DNA from: Paenibacillus alba
GTDB taxonomy: Bacteria > Bacillota > Bacilli > Paenibacillales > NBRC-103111
Reading direction: 5' to 3'
Length of the DNA: 64,000 nt
NCBI RefSeq assembly: GCF_013204855.1
Contig: NZ_JABMKZ010000011.1
Span: 1-64,000, forward strand
Part shown: piece by piece, positions 8,201 through 16,133 of the stretch
How the letters are laid out: each line of letters begins with the position of its first letter
Position numbering within the stretch: the stretch's first letter is position 1
Notes under the pieces: generated by a model
Databases searched by the model: none
Told to the model about the DNA's origin: nothing
The model's input: the letters and a program-made list of their open reading frames with translations, nothing else
Made by a program: the position numbers and the translations under genes

Positions 8201-8789
8201 AGTTCATCTGCTTTCCCCATTATCATTCTTAGTTAGACTGCAAAACTATCAATCTCATTGTTGATATCATATAACCATTTTACCCAATATTATATCATGA
8301 TTGGAGATCATTTCCTCTTTGTTTTATTTTACATGACCTATGCAGTTCGAGATAAATATTGGTAAAAGTCAAAAAGCATAGGTGATTTTCCAATGAAAAC
8401 GCTACAAGCACCGAAATATTGCGATTTACAGTTGAGTGAGTGTGCAGGTGCCCCCATCTTACGCGCACCAAGGAAGATGAGTCTTCTTCGAAGGTTGAAC
8501 AGCTAGACGACGAGTCTCCAGCTACCTACAAAGGTGCCTACCTCATCATAAGTAACCGCCGCACTCACGCGAAATGGTCCTCTTTGGGATACAACGAAAC
8601 CTCAGAATTACCATTCGTTACCACGAAGTGCATAGCTCATGTAACTTGGAGTATTTGAAAATAATGGAATACTCCCTTTATAATGGTATTGATGAACTGG
8701 TCAGATCATCCTAGTAAAAAAACACCATCAATTTACTGTATTTGTAAAATGCTTATTTTAAAAAAATTAAATGAACACGGAGGGATTTT
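8201..8789. other. Intergenic stretch between divergent genes, no supported gene
   Basis: The part from about 8440 to 8650 is less AT-rich than its surroundings and holds a 72-codon frame without ribosome binding site or recognisable content, probably the trace of a decayed sequence. The promoters of the divergent ATP-grasp gene and of the stalk-domain gene should also lie here, but I cannot place them. Confidence 0.35.
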
Positions 8790-9509
8790 ATGAGAAAAGT
8801 GATCTTAAGCTTTTTGGTATTGTTTTTGTCGACTTTCTCCTTTACAATTTCATTTGCAGAAAATAGTCTTCAAGTCTCTTTATTCGGTGGAGATGTAGTC
8901 TTAAACGGTAATAAATTAAACTTAACCGGTACTGAATATAGTACTCTGAACTACAATGGCCATATTTATGTTCCTCTTAGAAGCTTAAGTGAAACTCTCC
9001 AAGGAACAGTTTCTTATAATGAACAAGAAAATGTTGCAAATATTAATGTTCGTGGAGGCAAAGACAGCTATAAGTCAGAGACTAGTTCAGCAAATTCAGA
9101 CGACTTCTTTAAACTCAGCATTCACTCAGAGAAAGAAGTGTATCAATATGGACAAGATATAAACATCTGGAGCGCTCTTACTTACACCGGAAAGGAAGAA
9201 AAAAGAATTGCTCATTCACATGATTTATTTGTATATACATTGATGGATGAACATGGAAACACATATGACCCAGGAGAGACTTTGGCTCTGTTAAAGTCTA
9301 CTTTTAAAGAAAATGATGTTTATATTTCTTCTTTACAATGGATTATCTTCTTCGGATACAATGATCTATACTCGGAAAGTCTTCGCGAATCAAAAACACA
9401 TTTGAAGAGAGGTACCTACACTGTTACAGTTCGAACAACATATGCCGATCCAGAAGACATTAAGACAAATCGCAAATTGCAAACTAGTATAAAAATAAAA
9501 GTTGAATAA
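8790..9509 (+). CDS. Secreted protein with copper-amine-oxidase-type stalk domain
   Basis: A 239-residue exported protein. Residues 1-24 form a signal peptide (hydrophobic core FLVLFLSTFSFTISFA). Residues 30-90 match the stalk domain named after the copper amine oxidase N-terminus, with the hallmark YNGHIYVPLRSLSETL followed by strand NVANINV. These domains are frequent on Paenibacillus cell-surface proteins and are thought to serve as spacers or binding modules. Residues 105-239 look like one Ig-like beta sandwich (INIWSALTYTG, then RGTYTVTVRTTYAD), resembling BsuPI-type inhibitor folds. No catalytic motif is seen. The start has GGAGGG in good position. Confidence 0.75.
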   Translation: MRKVILSFLVLFLSTFSFTISFAENSLQVSLFGGDVVLNGNKLNLTGTEYSTLNYNGHIYVPLRSLSETLQGTVSYNEQENVANINVRGGKDSYKSETSSANSDDFFKLSIHSEKEVYQYGQDINIWSALTYTGKEEKRIAHSHDLFVYTLMDEHGNTYDPGETLALLKSTFKENDVYISSLQWIIFFGYNDLYSESLRESKTHLKRGTYTVTVRTTYADPEDIKTNRKLQTSIKIKVE

Positions 9510-9587
9510 AAACACAAATCGATTAATTTTATTGCAACATTTATTTGAATCATCGTGGAAACGGCGTTGCGCGAGCAGGCGCAAGCA

Positions 9588-9639
9588 CGAAAAAGACTGT
9601 AAACACCTTTCCTCCTCTGGTGTTTACAGTCTTTTTACC
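9588..9639 (+). terminator. Bidirectional terminator between convergent genes
   Basis: The arms AAAAAGACTGTAAACACC and GGTGTTTACAGTCTTTTT form a long perfect stem. A-runs and T-runs on both sides let it serve both the stalk-domain gene and the convergent gene at 9652-9978. Confidence 0.88.
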
Positions 9640-9651
9640 ATTATCCAAATT

Positions 9652-9978
9652 TTATTCTGCCGCTTTCACAAATTTTTCAAATGCATGATCAAAATCTTCT
9701 CTTGTTTCTGCTAATTTATAAAAAAACACACCACTTGCGTCTCTAATTTCATGTTCTTCAAGATCAATACTTTCATAAAGTGCATCAATGTTTAAGGGAG
9801 AGCCTTCAACTATAAACTCTACCCCCTTATGTTTTGGAGAAACAATATAAGCGGTTTTAACTTTGGAAGAAGGCGATTGGAAAATTACGACCTTACCTTT
9901 TCGAGTTAAATAATCCAGTTTTTCAGGATAATTATTCTTCGTCCCGCAAGGCAATTTAAAGGATGACATGAGTGACAT
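9652..9978 (-). CDS. Hypothetical protein, 108 residues
   Basis: The protein starts at ATG 8 bases behind GAGGAG. It has no signal peptide or membrane segment. The first half carries strands such as GKVVIFQSPSS and KTAYIVSP, and the second half is acidic and helical (LYESIDLEEHEIRDASG, then FDHAFEKFVKAA). I do not recognise the family. It ends against a shared terminator with the stalk-domain gene. The good ribosome binding site and codon pattern support a real gene. Confidence 0.55.
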   Translation of the reverse strand: MSLMSSFKLPCGTKNNYPEKLDYLTRKGKVVIFQSPSSKVKTAYIVSPKHKGVEFIVEGSPLNIDALYESIDLEEHEIRDASGVFFYKLAETREDFDHAFEKFVKAAE

Positions 9979-10011
9979 ACTAGAATTCTCCTCTATTTTA
10001 ATTTCTTTTAT

Positions 10012-10125
10012 TCATCTGCTCAAACTGATGGGAATAGGAATTATGTGTCCATAGAATTTCCCATTCTTCTGGAAAATAAACATTATTTTATCTGGTTCTT
10101 TTTGAAATGCCCATTTTTCGATCAT
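10012..10125 (-). CDS. Very small orphan frame, doubtful
   Basis: A 37-codon frame (begins MIEKWAFQKEPDKIMF) with GGAGAAGC 3-8 bases before the ATG. Directly behind it, in another frame, lies a plausible continuation (PEEWEILWTHNSY), so it may be the end of a decayed gene. Real expression is uncertain. Confidence 0.25.
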   Translation of the reverse strand: MIEKWAFQKEPDKIMFIFQKNGKFYGHIIPIPISLSR

Positions 10126-10161
10126 TCAAGCTTCTCCAATATATCTAAATTAATACTAATC

Positions 10162-10190
10162 AAAAAACCTCCTAAATTCAATAGGAGGCT
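10162..10190 (-). terminator. Terminator behind the tRNA-synthetase-like gene
   Basis: The arms CCTCCTA and TAGGAGG at 10168-10188 are followed on the minus strand by TTTTTTG. It lies about 25 bases behind the stop at 10214. Confidence 0.8.
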
Positions 10191-10213
10191 ACTTACCATC
10201 CATTATTTTCCTT

Positions 10214-11140
10214 TTATGAACCAAATAGAAGAAACCGATCTAGTCCGATGCCGCTTATCAAACATCGCTCCTTTTTGTTTCCGAGCATTTGATACATCCA
10301 GTCAACAAAACCGCCATCACCAAATTCAAAATTTTCGCCATCTCTTTCCATATATATCTTGAAATTAACGCCTTGGTAATACTTGTTGTCCACATCATCA
10401 TAGTCAAAAGAAAGCGGCGTATCGGGAAACATAGTTTGAATAACTTCGGTCATTCTGTCAAAAAAACCATCGCCGTCTGTATAGCCGCCTCTTTTTCGCA
10501 GAACAATGGATAGTTTTGCGTTGTATTGTTCTTGGAATAACTTTTTATAAAAAATTAAATGCTTTTCCAACAGTTCTTTTTCACAGGCATACGAACCACT
10601 ATCTTTGCCCGAAGATACCATACAATAAAGGCCGAAATGAGCAAAAAAGCCTTTTCCAGAAAACGCCTGCGCCCGGACAACTCTTGCAGTTGCAGCGTAG
10701 TGCAAAGGGATGATATTACTCTCTGTTCTGCTCTTTAATTTGTCAGCAATAATAATAGCCAGCATATTAGAGGGATCAGACAGGGTTTCCGTCCCACGCA
10801 ATGCGCTTACCACATTGTATTGGTCTACGCATCCAAAAACGCTGCAACTGCCAAGAGGCGCCGATGGTGAAAGCAGAACAGTTGTGATTTTCATTTTCTG
10901 AGCAGCGGTTAATAGCTGTGTTTCTAAAGCGTGAAATTTAGCTGGGTCAGCATCGCTTGGGGTAGGGAAACGGTTGGATTGATACGTCTTTAGGACATCC
11001 GCCGGGGTAAACCCCTCCGTTTGTTTTTCAAAAAGTTCTAAAAGCAGCGAGTTCAAGTCTGCCTTTGACAGAGAAAGAAGTTTATCTACTATTTCTTGGT
11101 CACCTATTTGCTTCAAAATCCTGTTTAAGATTGTACTCAT
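10214..11140 (-). CDS. Class II tRNA-synthetase-like protein (HisRS/HisZ-type core)
   Basis: A cytoplasmic protein of about 308 residues; I choose ATG 11140, 6-7 bases behind GAGGATGG, over an earlier in-frame codon. The C-terminal half shows an order of motifs like histidyl-tRNA synthetase: RVVRAQAFSGKGFFAHFG in the place of motif 2 (the HisRS form is R-x-E-x-x-x-x-GR-x-x-x-F), and GDGGFVDWMYQ followed by SGIGLDRFLLF in the place of the 'GGRYDGL' and motif 3 'GFGLGLER' segments. It has no visible anticodon-binding domain and is shorter than HisRS. Stand-alone relatives such as HisZ, PoxA or PylS-like proteins act as regulators or modify proteins. I infer a tRNA-synthetase-like fold; substrate and reaction are unknown. 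A search against HisRS profiles would test this. Confidence 0.55.
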   Translation of the reverse strand: MSTILNRILKQIGDQEIVDKLLSLSKADLNSLLLELFEKQTEGFTPADVLKTYQSNRFPTPSDADPAKFHALETQLLTAAQKMKITTVLLSPSAPLGSCSVFGCVDQYNVVSALRGTETLSDPSNMLAIIIADKLKSRTESNIIPLHYAATARVVRAQAFSGKGFFAHFGLYCMVSSGKDSGSYACEKELLEKHLIFYKKLFQEQYNAKLSIVLRKRGGYTDGDGFFDRMTEVIQTMFPDTPLSFDYDDVDNKYYQGVNFKIYMERDGENFEFGDGGFVDWMYQMLGNKKERCLISGIGLDRFLLFGS

Positions 11141-11230
11141 GGACACCATCCTCATTGCAACGTGTATTATATATTTAAATAATAGACCATACAGATATGT
11201 AGATAAAGGTCATTTGAGCCAAATTAAATA

Positions 11231-11266
11231 AAAAAAGAAAACGTTAAAATGTAACGTTTCCCCTTT
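11231..11266 (-). terminator. Terminator behind the second stalk-domain gene
   Basis: On the minus strand GGAAACGTTACATTTTAACGTTTTC forms a short stem followed by TTTTTTTA. It lies about 15 bases behind the stop at 11279. Confidence 0.7.
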
Positions 11267-11278
11267 TATAATCAATCT

Positions 11279-12223
11279 TTAATTTTGAATATTTGTTAAC
11301 TTTCCATCTTCATCAAAATACAGAAAACTCATAGAACTGGTGTAATTATAAACCCATTGCTCGGAATAGCTATACTTACTGCTATATTTGTTCACTTTAT
11401 CTGGAGCTCCCCAAGAATATCTTGCCATCAGTTTTGTCATACCAATTTTGACATATCCATCTTTAATCATATCAATTGTATCATTAGACCAGCCTAAACC
11501 ATCAAAGGGATCGACATTAGTTAATGCATTGACTATATCCTCTATTGATGAAAACGTAACCGTATATGTTTCTAAACTGTTTGCTAAGGTTACTGTTGCA
11601 CCACTGTAACTAACTACAGAGTTTTCAATATAATTTTTCTTAGAAGAGTGGCCTCCAAAATAGGTTTTTTTATTCCAGAGTGACGAATTCGTTTTCCAAA
11701 TTTCTTCTGCAGCAGCATCTAATTTTAATTGTTTAGCAGCTTTTTCAATATCATAATCCTTGCCCCATGAAACATCCTTACTCAAATCAGCAGATGTAAT
11801 ATCTATTCTTCCATTTTCACCGTAAGCTATTTTCATATCCAAATAGTCACCTAGAAATACTAATGGCGCATACATGACATAGTCTTTTGTTATTATTGGA
11901 TACTCGAGCCTCGTATACTGTATATCCATATTTCGTCCAAAGTAAGTCATCATATTCTGATCAGCTTTTACTAATAGTGTGCGGTATGGATGATTTATTC
12001 TCAATACTCCACTGTAATCTTTTGCTGACATATTCAATTGCCCCAGCAAACTCCATAGCGGAACATATACAGCATTATTATGGCTAATTGGCGGATATTC
12101 TGATTTCATCAACTTGTTATTTACATAAACTTCGTATTCAAAGTCCTTGGCCAAAGCTGATACTGGAACAATTGCTAAAGCTACTGTGCAAAAAATAACT
12201 ATTAAACTCACAAACTTCTTCAA
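11279..12223 (-). CDS. Secreted stalk-domain protein
   Basis: A 314-residue exported protein starting at TTG behind AGGAGATGA. Residues 1-25 are a signal peptide ending VSALAK. Residues 28-150 contain two copies of the stalk-type unit: NNAVYVPLWSLLGQLN with VLRINHP, then KDYVMYAPLVFLGDYLDM with GRIDITS. The C-terminal half (from about residue 165) is a mixed domain ending in a strand-rich part (KVNKYSSKYSYSEQWVYNY, then SMSFLYFDEDGKLTNI). That end resembles the SmpA/BamE-like pattern, with GMTKLMARYSWGAPDKV before a strand bearing W and Y. Cell-surface localisation is likely; function is unknown. Confidence 0.75.
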   Translation of the reverse strand: MKKFVSLIVIFCTVALAIVPVSALAKDFEYEVYVNNKLMKSEYPPISHNNAVYVPLWSLLGQLNMSAKDYSGVLRINHPYRTLLVKADQNMMTYFGRNMDIQYTRLEYPIITKDYVMYAPLVFLGDYLDMKIAYGENGRIDITSADLSKDVSWGKDYDIEKAAKQLKLDAAAEEIWKTNSSLWNKKTYFGGHSSKKNYIENSVVSYSGATVTLANSLETYTVTFSSIEDIVNALTNVDPFDGLGWSNDTIDMIKDGYVKIGMTKLMARYSWGAPDKVNKYSSKYSYSEQWVYNYTSSMSFLYFDEDGKLTNIQN

Positions 12224-12326
12224 ATCTAATCATCTCCTATAAATGGGTAAATGCACCTAGTGCTTGTTACCATTTTATGGAGTATTTGTCGAGAAAAGAT
12301 CCTTCAGTTGAGTTAATCACATTCTT

Positions 12327-12476
12327 TCATCCGTACTGCTCATAAAGCTCTTTAATTTCTTCATCTGTCATAAAGTCCAAGCCTTTAAAATTCTCGCTGC
12401 TTTTGACTGCTAAATTTACTTCTGCGTTAGTTAAACATTGAATAAATAATCTCTCGCACATTGTTTTTCTATCCAT
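12327..12476 (-). CDS. Small 49-residue protein, unknown
   Basis: I place the start at ATG 12476 because GAGG lies about 10 bases before it; the longer upstream reading has no ribosome binding site. The product begins MDRKTMCERLFIQCLTNAEV and ends in an acidic helix (MTDEEIKELYEQYG). It is all-helical in appearance, without membrane segment. No family is recognised. Confidence 0.5.
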   Translation of the reverse strand: MDRKTMCERLFIQCLTNAEVNLAVKSSENFKGLDFMTDEEIKELYEQYG

Positions 12477-12621
12477 AATGAACACTTCCTCTTTGGTTTT
12501 TATATTTATTCTTAACTTTGTAAACAGTGTATAAACACTGCGGCTTATAACAATCCAAAACCCGCTCCCCATAGAAGTAATTTGTAATGTTTAATCACAC
12601 TAATTGCCTCCTATTCTCTAC

Positions 12622-12969
12622 TCAATATAGATTTCCAAAACCTTCAATATCACATGAAATGATTTCGATTTCGTCCTCGTGTTGAATGTCACCTGTATAA
12701 ATAATAGTTGTCTGTTTACCTTTGTAAGTCTCGTTTAGCTGTTGTAGTGTATGAGTATCAAATGCTACAGAAGATTGGACATTGAACACCCAGCGGCTTT
12801 CTAGCGAGTCTCCCAGAGTGACTATAAAATAGGTATGATCATTCGCATCGTAATAGACATAATCAATTTTAGTTTGAACAGTTGATTGATTAGATTCTGC
12901 CGCCAAGGATTGAGACGAGAAAAGGAATAGCGCGAGAATGGTTTGGATTATGATAAGTGATTTTTTCAT
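12622..12969 (-). CDS. Small secreted protein, unknown
   Basis: I choose ATG 12969, 9 bases behind GGAGG, which gives 115 residues with a clean signal peptide (KKSLIIIQTILALFLFSSQ, cleavage near LAAES). The mature part of about 90 residues alternates strands (KIDYVYYDANDHTYFIV, RWVFNVQSSVAFD, KQTTIIYTGDIQ) and ends acidic. This fits a small extracellular beta-rich protein. No catalytic motif is visible and I do not recognise the family. Confidence 0.65.
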   Translation of the reverse strand: MKKSLIIIQTILALFLFSSQSLAAESNQSTVQTKIDYVYYDANDHTYFIVTLGDSLESRWVFNVQSSVAFDTHTLQQLNETYKGKQTTIIYTGDIQHEDEIEIISCDIEGFGNLY

Positions 12970-13032
12970 ATGCTGTTGCCTCCGTGGATTATGATATTTA
13001 TTCATACTGAACAAATTCTGAGAAATCTTCAT

Positions 13033-13432
13033 CTTCTAGATTTATATGGATTTGTAGAAGTTTCTATTACTTCAAATGAATCATAAAATGAAAAAACAAG
13101 GATTTTCATCCCTGCTTCCATATAGTAATAGGATATTCTTAATGTCCTTCTCCTCAAGAAGAAATGAGGATTGAACTCATGATTACAAAACAACCCCTAG
13201 CCCCCGATAGAGATTTGTTCATTCCAACGGTTTGTCTATTCATGGAATAATTATCTAATCTTAATCCCACCTTAATCTTCACTGGGTATTCTATAAGCAA
13301 CCCCACTATTCACATATAGAGAATTGGACTTACAACAGTAAAGCGTTGTAGGTCTAATTTTCATTTAGTGACTTAACACCACCTCAGTGTCACAGCTCTT
13401 CTTTGATTCACTAGAAATTTGACTAAAGTCAT
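13033..13432. other. Intergenic stretch, no gene supported
   Basis: About 400 AT-rich bases without a convincing frame on either strand. The promoter of the small secreted-protein gene at 12622-12969 should lie at its left edge. It marks the border between the AT-rich accessory region and the more GC-rich two-component cluster. Confidence 0.35.
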
Positions 13433-13454
13433 ATGAACTCAATATGTAGGAACA

Positions 13455-13488
13455 GAAAAACCTTGGAAGGTTATAATCTTCCAAGGTT
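13455..13488 (-). terminator. Terminator of the two-component operon
   Basis: The arms AACCTTGGAAG and CTTCCAAGGTT around TTATAAT form a stem, with TTTTTCTG on the minus strand behind it. A decayed copy of the same hairpin lies at about 21997-22031. Confidence 0.8.
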
Positions 13489-13492
13489 TTCA

Positions 13493-14895
13493 TTATTTAT
13501 GATTTTTCTGCAGGTAGGTGATAATCGGTAAAATAACGGTAAATAACGTACCCTCGCCAGGTTCGCTGGCGACTGAAATGCTACCTTGGTGCCTCTCGAG
13601 AATTTTTCTTACAATGGCAAGTCCCAGTCCGCTGCCCCCTGTTCCCCGCTGTCTAGCATGATCGGCTTTGTAGAAACGCTCGAAGATCCGCTCCTGCTCC
13701 TCTTTCTTAATGCCAATTCCTGTATCCTGGATGCTGATGACAACGTGATCCGTTTTGGCCGCAAGCTTCAATTGAATCATTCCTTGAGGCGGGGTAAACT
13801 TGATGGCATTGCCAAGCAGGTTCGTCCACACCTGATTGAGTTGATCGGCATCTGCCGATATTTTCACTCTGGGCAAATTCAAATCCAGCACTTGCTCTTT
13901 CTCCGACCACTGGGGCTCGTAGAAAACAAGTACGCGACGAAGCTGCTCGTCGAGATCATACGTGCTGGGATGAAAGGGATGATGCTCCGATTCCAAAGAA
14001 GCCAGCTTCAACAGGTTTTCACTCAACCGAGTCAAGCGCTCGCTTTCCCGCTCAATGATTTCCAAGTAACGATGGCGTTCCTCCTCCGCAAGGCCGATTG
14101 ACGGAGCACCTTGGAGAATCCCCTTATCGAGGTCAGCGGTGACTGGATTTCATGCGATACGTTAGAGACGAAATCCTGCCTCATCTGCTCAAGCTGCTTC
14201 AACTCACCCGCCATATGATTAAAGCCTTCGGCAAGCAAACCGATTTCGTCGCTTCTTTGTATATTCACATTCACGTTGAAATTGCCGCGCGCCAGCCGAT
14301 TCGTAGCCCGTGTCAGCTTCTTCATCGGGCTGACGATATACCGCGATGCGACCAGTATGAGCAAGCTTCCGATGAGAAGCACGATCAACAATACGGTAGT
14401 TATCGAGTTTCGGGTCTGTTTCCTCGCTACCTCAGACACCTTAGGCGTTAAAAAGAGGGCGTATTGCCTGCCGTTTACTGCCAAGGGGATGCCAATCATC
14501 AAACTCGTCGATTGCTTGAAGTCGGCGTATATAAAATTCGTTTTTTCGTTTTGGTAGATGTTTCCTTGCAGAACAGAGATGACCTTCCGCTGGTCCATCT
14601 CAATCATGTCGTTTTTCTTTTCAACCCCGAAGGAGGCTAGGTAACCGCTGTCGTCAAATAAGAACAGGGAATAGCTGTCGTTGAATTTGGTGCTTCCTTC
14701 AAGTAGAGTTTCCAATTTTGTCGTCTGATACTCATTGCTCATCTCAGCGAGCTGGTTTCCCACTTTCAGCAAGCTAGCTTGCAACTCGGTTGTAATTCGG
14801 TTCGTGTAGAGCAGCATGGCAATGAAAAAAGCCAGCAATACACTAACTACGACGACGGCCAAGAACGTCAAAACGACGCGTAGATAAAGGGTCAT
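13493..14895 (-). pseudogene. Membrane sensor histidine kinase, frameshifted near the H-box
   Basis: The N-terminal frame (14032-14895) encodes two membrane segments, an outer sensor loop of about 140 residues, a HAMP domain (SPMKKLTRATNRLARGNF) and the H-box VSHEIQSPLTSIRGFSK. It then runs out of register. The kinase continues in another frame from about 14110 (GLAEEERHRYLEIIERES) through the N-box (NQVWTNLLGNAIKFTPP), the G1 box (IQDTGIGIKKEEQERIFERF) and the G2 box (GGSGLGLAIVRKILERHQG) to the stop at 13493. A single indel at about 14095-14125 separates the two halves. The phosphoacceptor His and all ATP-site boxes are intact on paper. Either the gene is dead, or this is a sequencing error. 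The start overlaps the regulator stop by four bases. Confidence 0.85.
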
Positions 14896-15578
14896 GATCT
14901 TGAGCTGCTCACCTCGAGGCGATAGCCGAGGCCGTGAATCGTAGTGATTCGAAACTGATCGGTTAAGGGCTCGAACTTCTCGCGCAGCCGCTTGATATGA
15001 ACATCTACCGTTCTTTCGTCGCCTTCGTAATCCATCCCCCAGATTTGCTCGATTAGCTGCGTGCGGGTAAAGATTAGTCTGGGATAGCTGGCAAGCTTAA
15101 ACAGCAGCTTGAATTCCTTGAGCGGCAGGATAAAGCACTGCTCCTGCACGCGGACCTCGAAAGAGACGTGATCAATCGTCATATCGCCAATGGAAATCAG
15201 TTGGGAAGAAGCGATCTTATAGCGTTTAAGCAGTGCCTTAACCCGCATTATTAGCTCAACCGGATCGAATGGCTTGACGACGTAATCGTCCGTACCGAGC
15301 CGGAACCCTTTTACCTTGTGAGTCGATTCACTTTTTGCTGTTACCATCAGCAGCGGAAGATCGCTAAAGTGACTGCGGAGCTCGCGGCACAAATCCCAAC
15401 CATCCATGAGCGGCATCATTACATCTAGGACGACAAGATCGACTTGCGTAGATTCTATAAGCTTCAACGCTTCCTCTCCATTGCCGGCTTCAATCACACC
15501 AAGCCCCTCTCCGACCAAATAGACGCGGATTAGCTCCCGGATATCCGGATCATCATCGACGACCATAATCCTCGCCAT
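14892..15578 (-). CDS. OmpR/PhoB-family response regulator
   Basis: A 228-residue DNA-binding regulator, phosphorylated by a sensor kinase. I place the start at ATG 15578 behind AGGGGGGT, because MARIMVVDDDPDIR is the canonical receiver start. Acidic pocket residues lie at 8-10, the phosphoacceptor is Asp52 (LDVMMPLMDG), the switch Thr is in LLMVTAKSE, and Lys lies in VVKPFDP. Residues 130-225 form the winged helix, with the recognition region RTQLIEQIWGMDYEGDERTV and the wing ITTIHGLGYRLE. It is followed with a four-base overlap by its kinase gene, which is frameshifted, so the regulator may now lack its partner. The target genes are unknown; the RND pump nearby is a candidate. Confidence 0.93.
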   Translation of the reverse strand: MARIMVVDDDPDIRELIRVYLVGEGLGVIEAGNGEEALKLIESTQVDLVVLDVMMPLMDGWDLCRELRSHFSDLPLLMVTAKSESTHKVKGFRLGTDDYVVKPFDPVELIMRVKALLKRYKIASSQLISIGDMTIDHVSFEVRVQEQCFILPLKEFKLLFKLASYPRLIFTRTQLIEQIWGMDYEGDERTVDVHIKRLREKFEPLTDQFRITTIHGLGYRLEVSSSRS

Positions 15579-15639
15579 ACTTTGCACCCCCCTGCTGCTT
15601 GAATATATGCGTTCAGCCGTCCCTATACAGGAGCTTCGT

Positions 15640-16116
15640 TCATGAGGCAATGATAATTATCTGTGAGATTAGGAAAAAGATGAATGCAAAAACAGATGCT
15701 AGTACGCGAAATATCGCGAGTCGCTCCCACCGTTCCACAAGAGAATGGAAGTTGTGAGGCGGTGCTTCAGACCGCCATTCCAGTGCAGCACTATTAATAG
15801 GAACCGTACCGCCGAATGTTACTCCAAGCCAAATAACTAGCATGACAATACCGAGTATCCGGAGTATGAACGGAGTTCCACTAGCACCCGTGAATAGCGA
15901 AACGACTCCGAATATGAGAGCTGGAAAATAAAATGATGGTGCTATGATGCGCAGTGTGCGTACAAGCCCTTGTCGGACAATAATGTGCGCCGATTGTTCG
16001 AGCAGGTCAAGTGGACCCCGTAGGCCAAATCGCACCGTAAACTCTGTACCTGCGAGGAGTCCAGCAAAAAAGATGGCGGCAAATGCGAAAATGGTATCTT
16101 GCATAAGGCTAGTCAT
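15640..16116 (-). CDS. DUF1772 (anthrone-oxygenase-like) membrane protein
   Basis: A 158-residue protein with four hydrophobic segments (around 5-22, 60-80, 88-108 and 135-156). The pattern FAGLLAGTEFTVRF near the N-terminus and GTVPINSAALEW followed by VERWERLAIFRVLAS near the end are hallmarks of the DUF1772 family, which includes fungal anthrone oxygenases and related actinomycete proteins. It starts behind GGAGGA, 17 bases after the flavin monooxygenase stop, so the two are probably one operon under the TetR regulator. I infer a role in oxidising or modifying an aromatic compound together with that enzyme. This is not shown by the sequence alone. Confidence 0.75.
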   Translation of the reverse strand: MTSLMQDTIFAFAAIFFAGLLAGTEFTVRFGLRGPLDLLEQSAHIIVRQGLVRTLRIIAPSFYFPALIFGVVSLFTGASGTPFILRILGIVMLVIWLGVTFGGTVPINSAALEWRSEAPPHNFHSLVERWERLAIFRVLASVFAFIFFLISQIIIIAS

Positions 16117-16133
16117 AGGCTCTGTATTCCTCC

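Noticed and set aside
8440-8658. Plus-strand frame of 72 codons
   Set aside because: No ribosome binding site and no recognisable content; treated as a decayed intergenic stretch.
13586-14101. Plus-strand frame of 171 codons
   Set aside because: It is antisense to the histidine kinase, whose conserved boxes explain the sequence.
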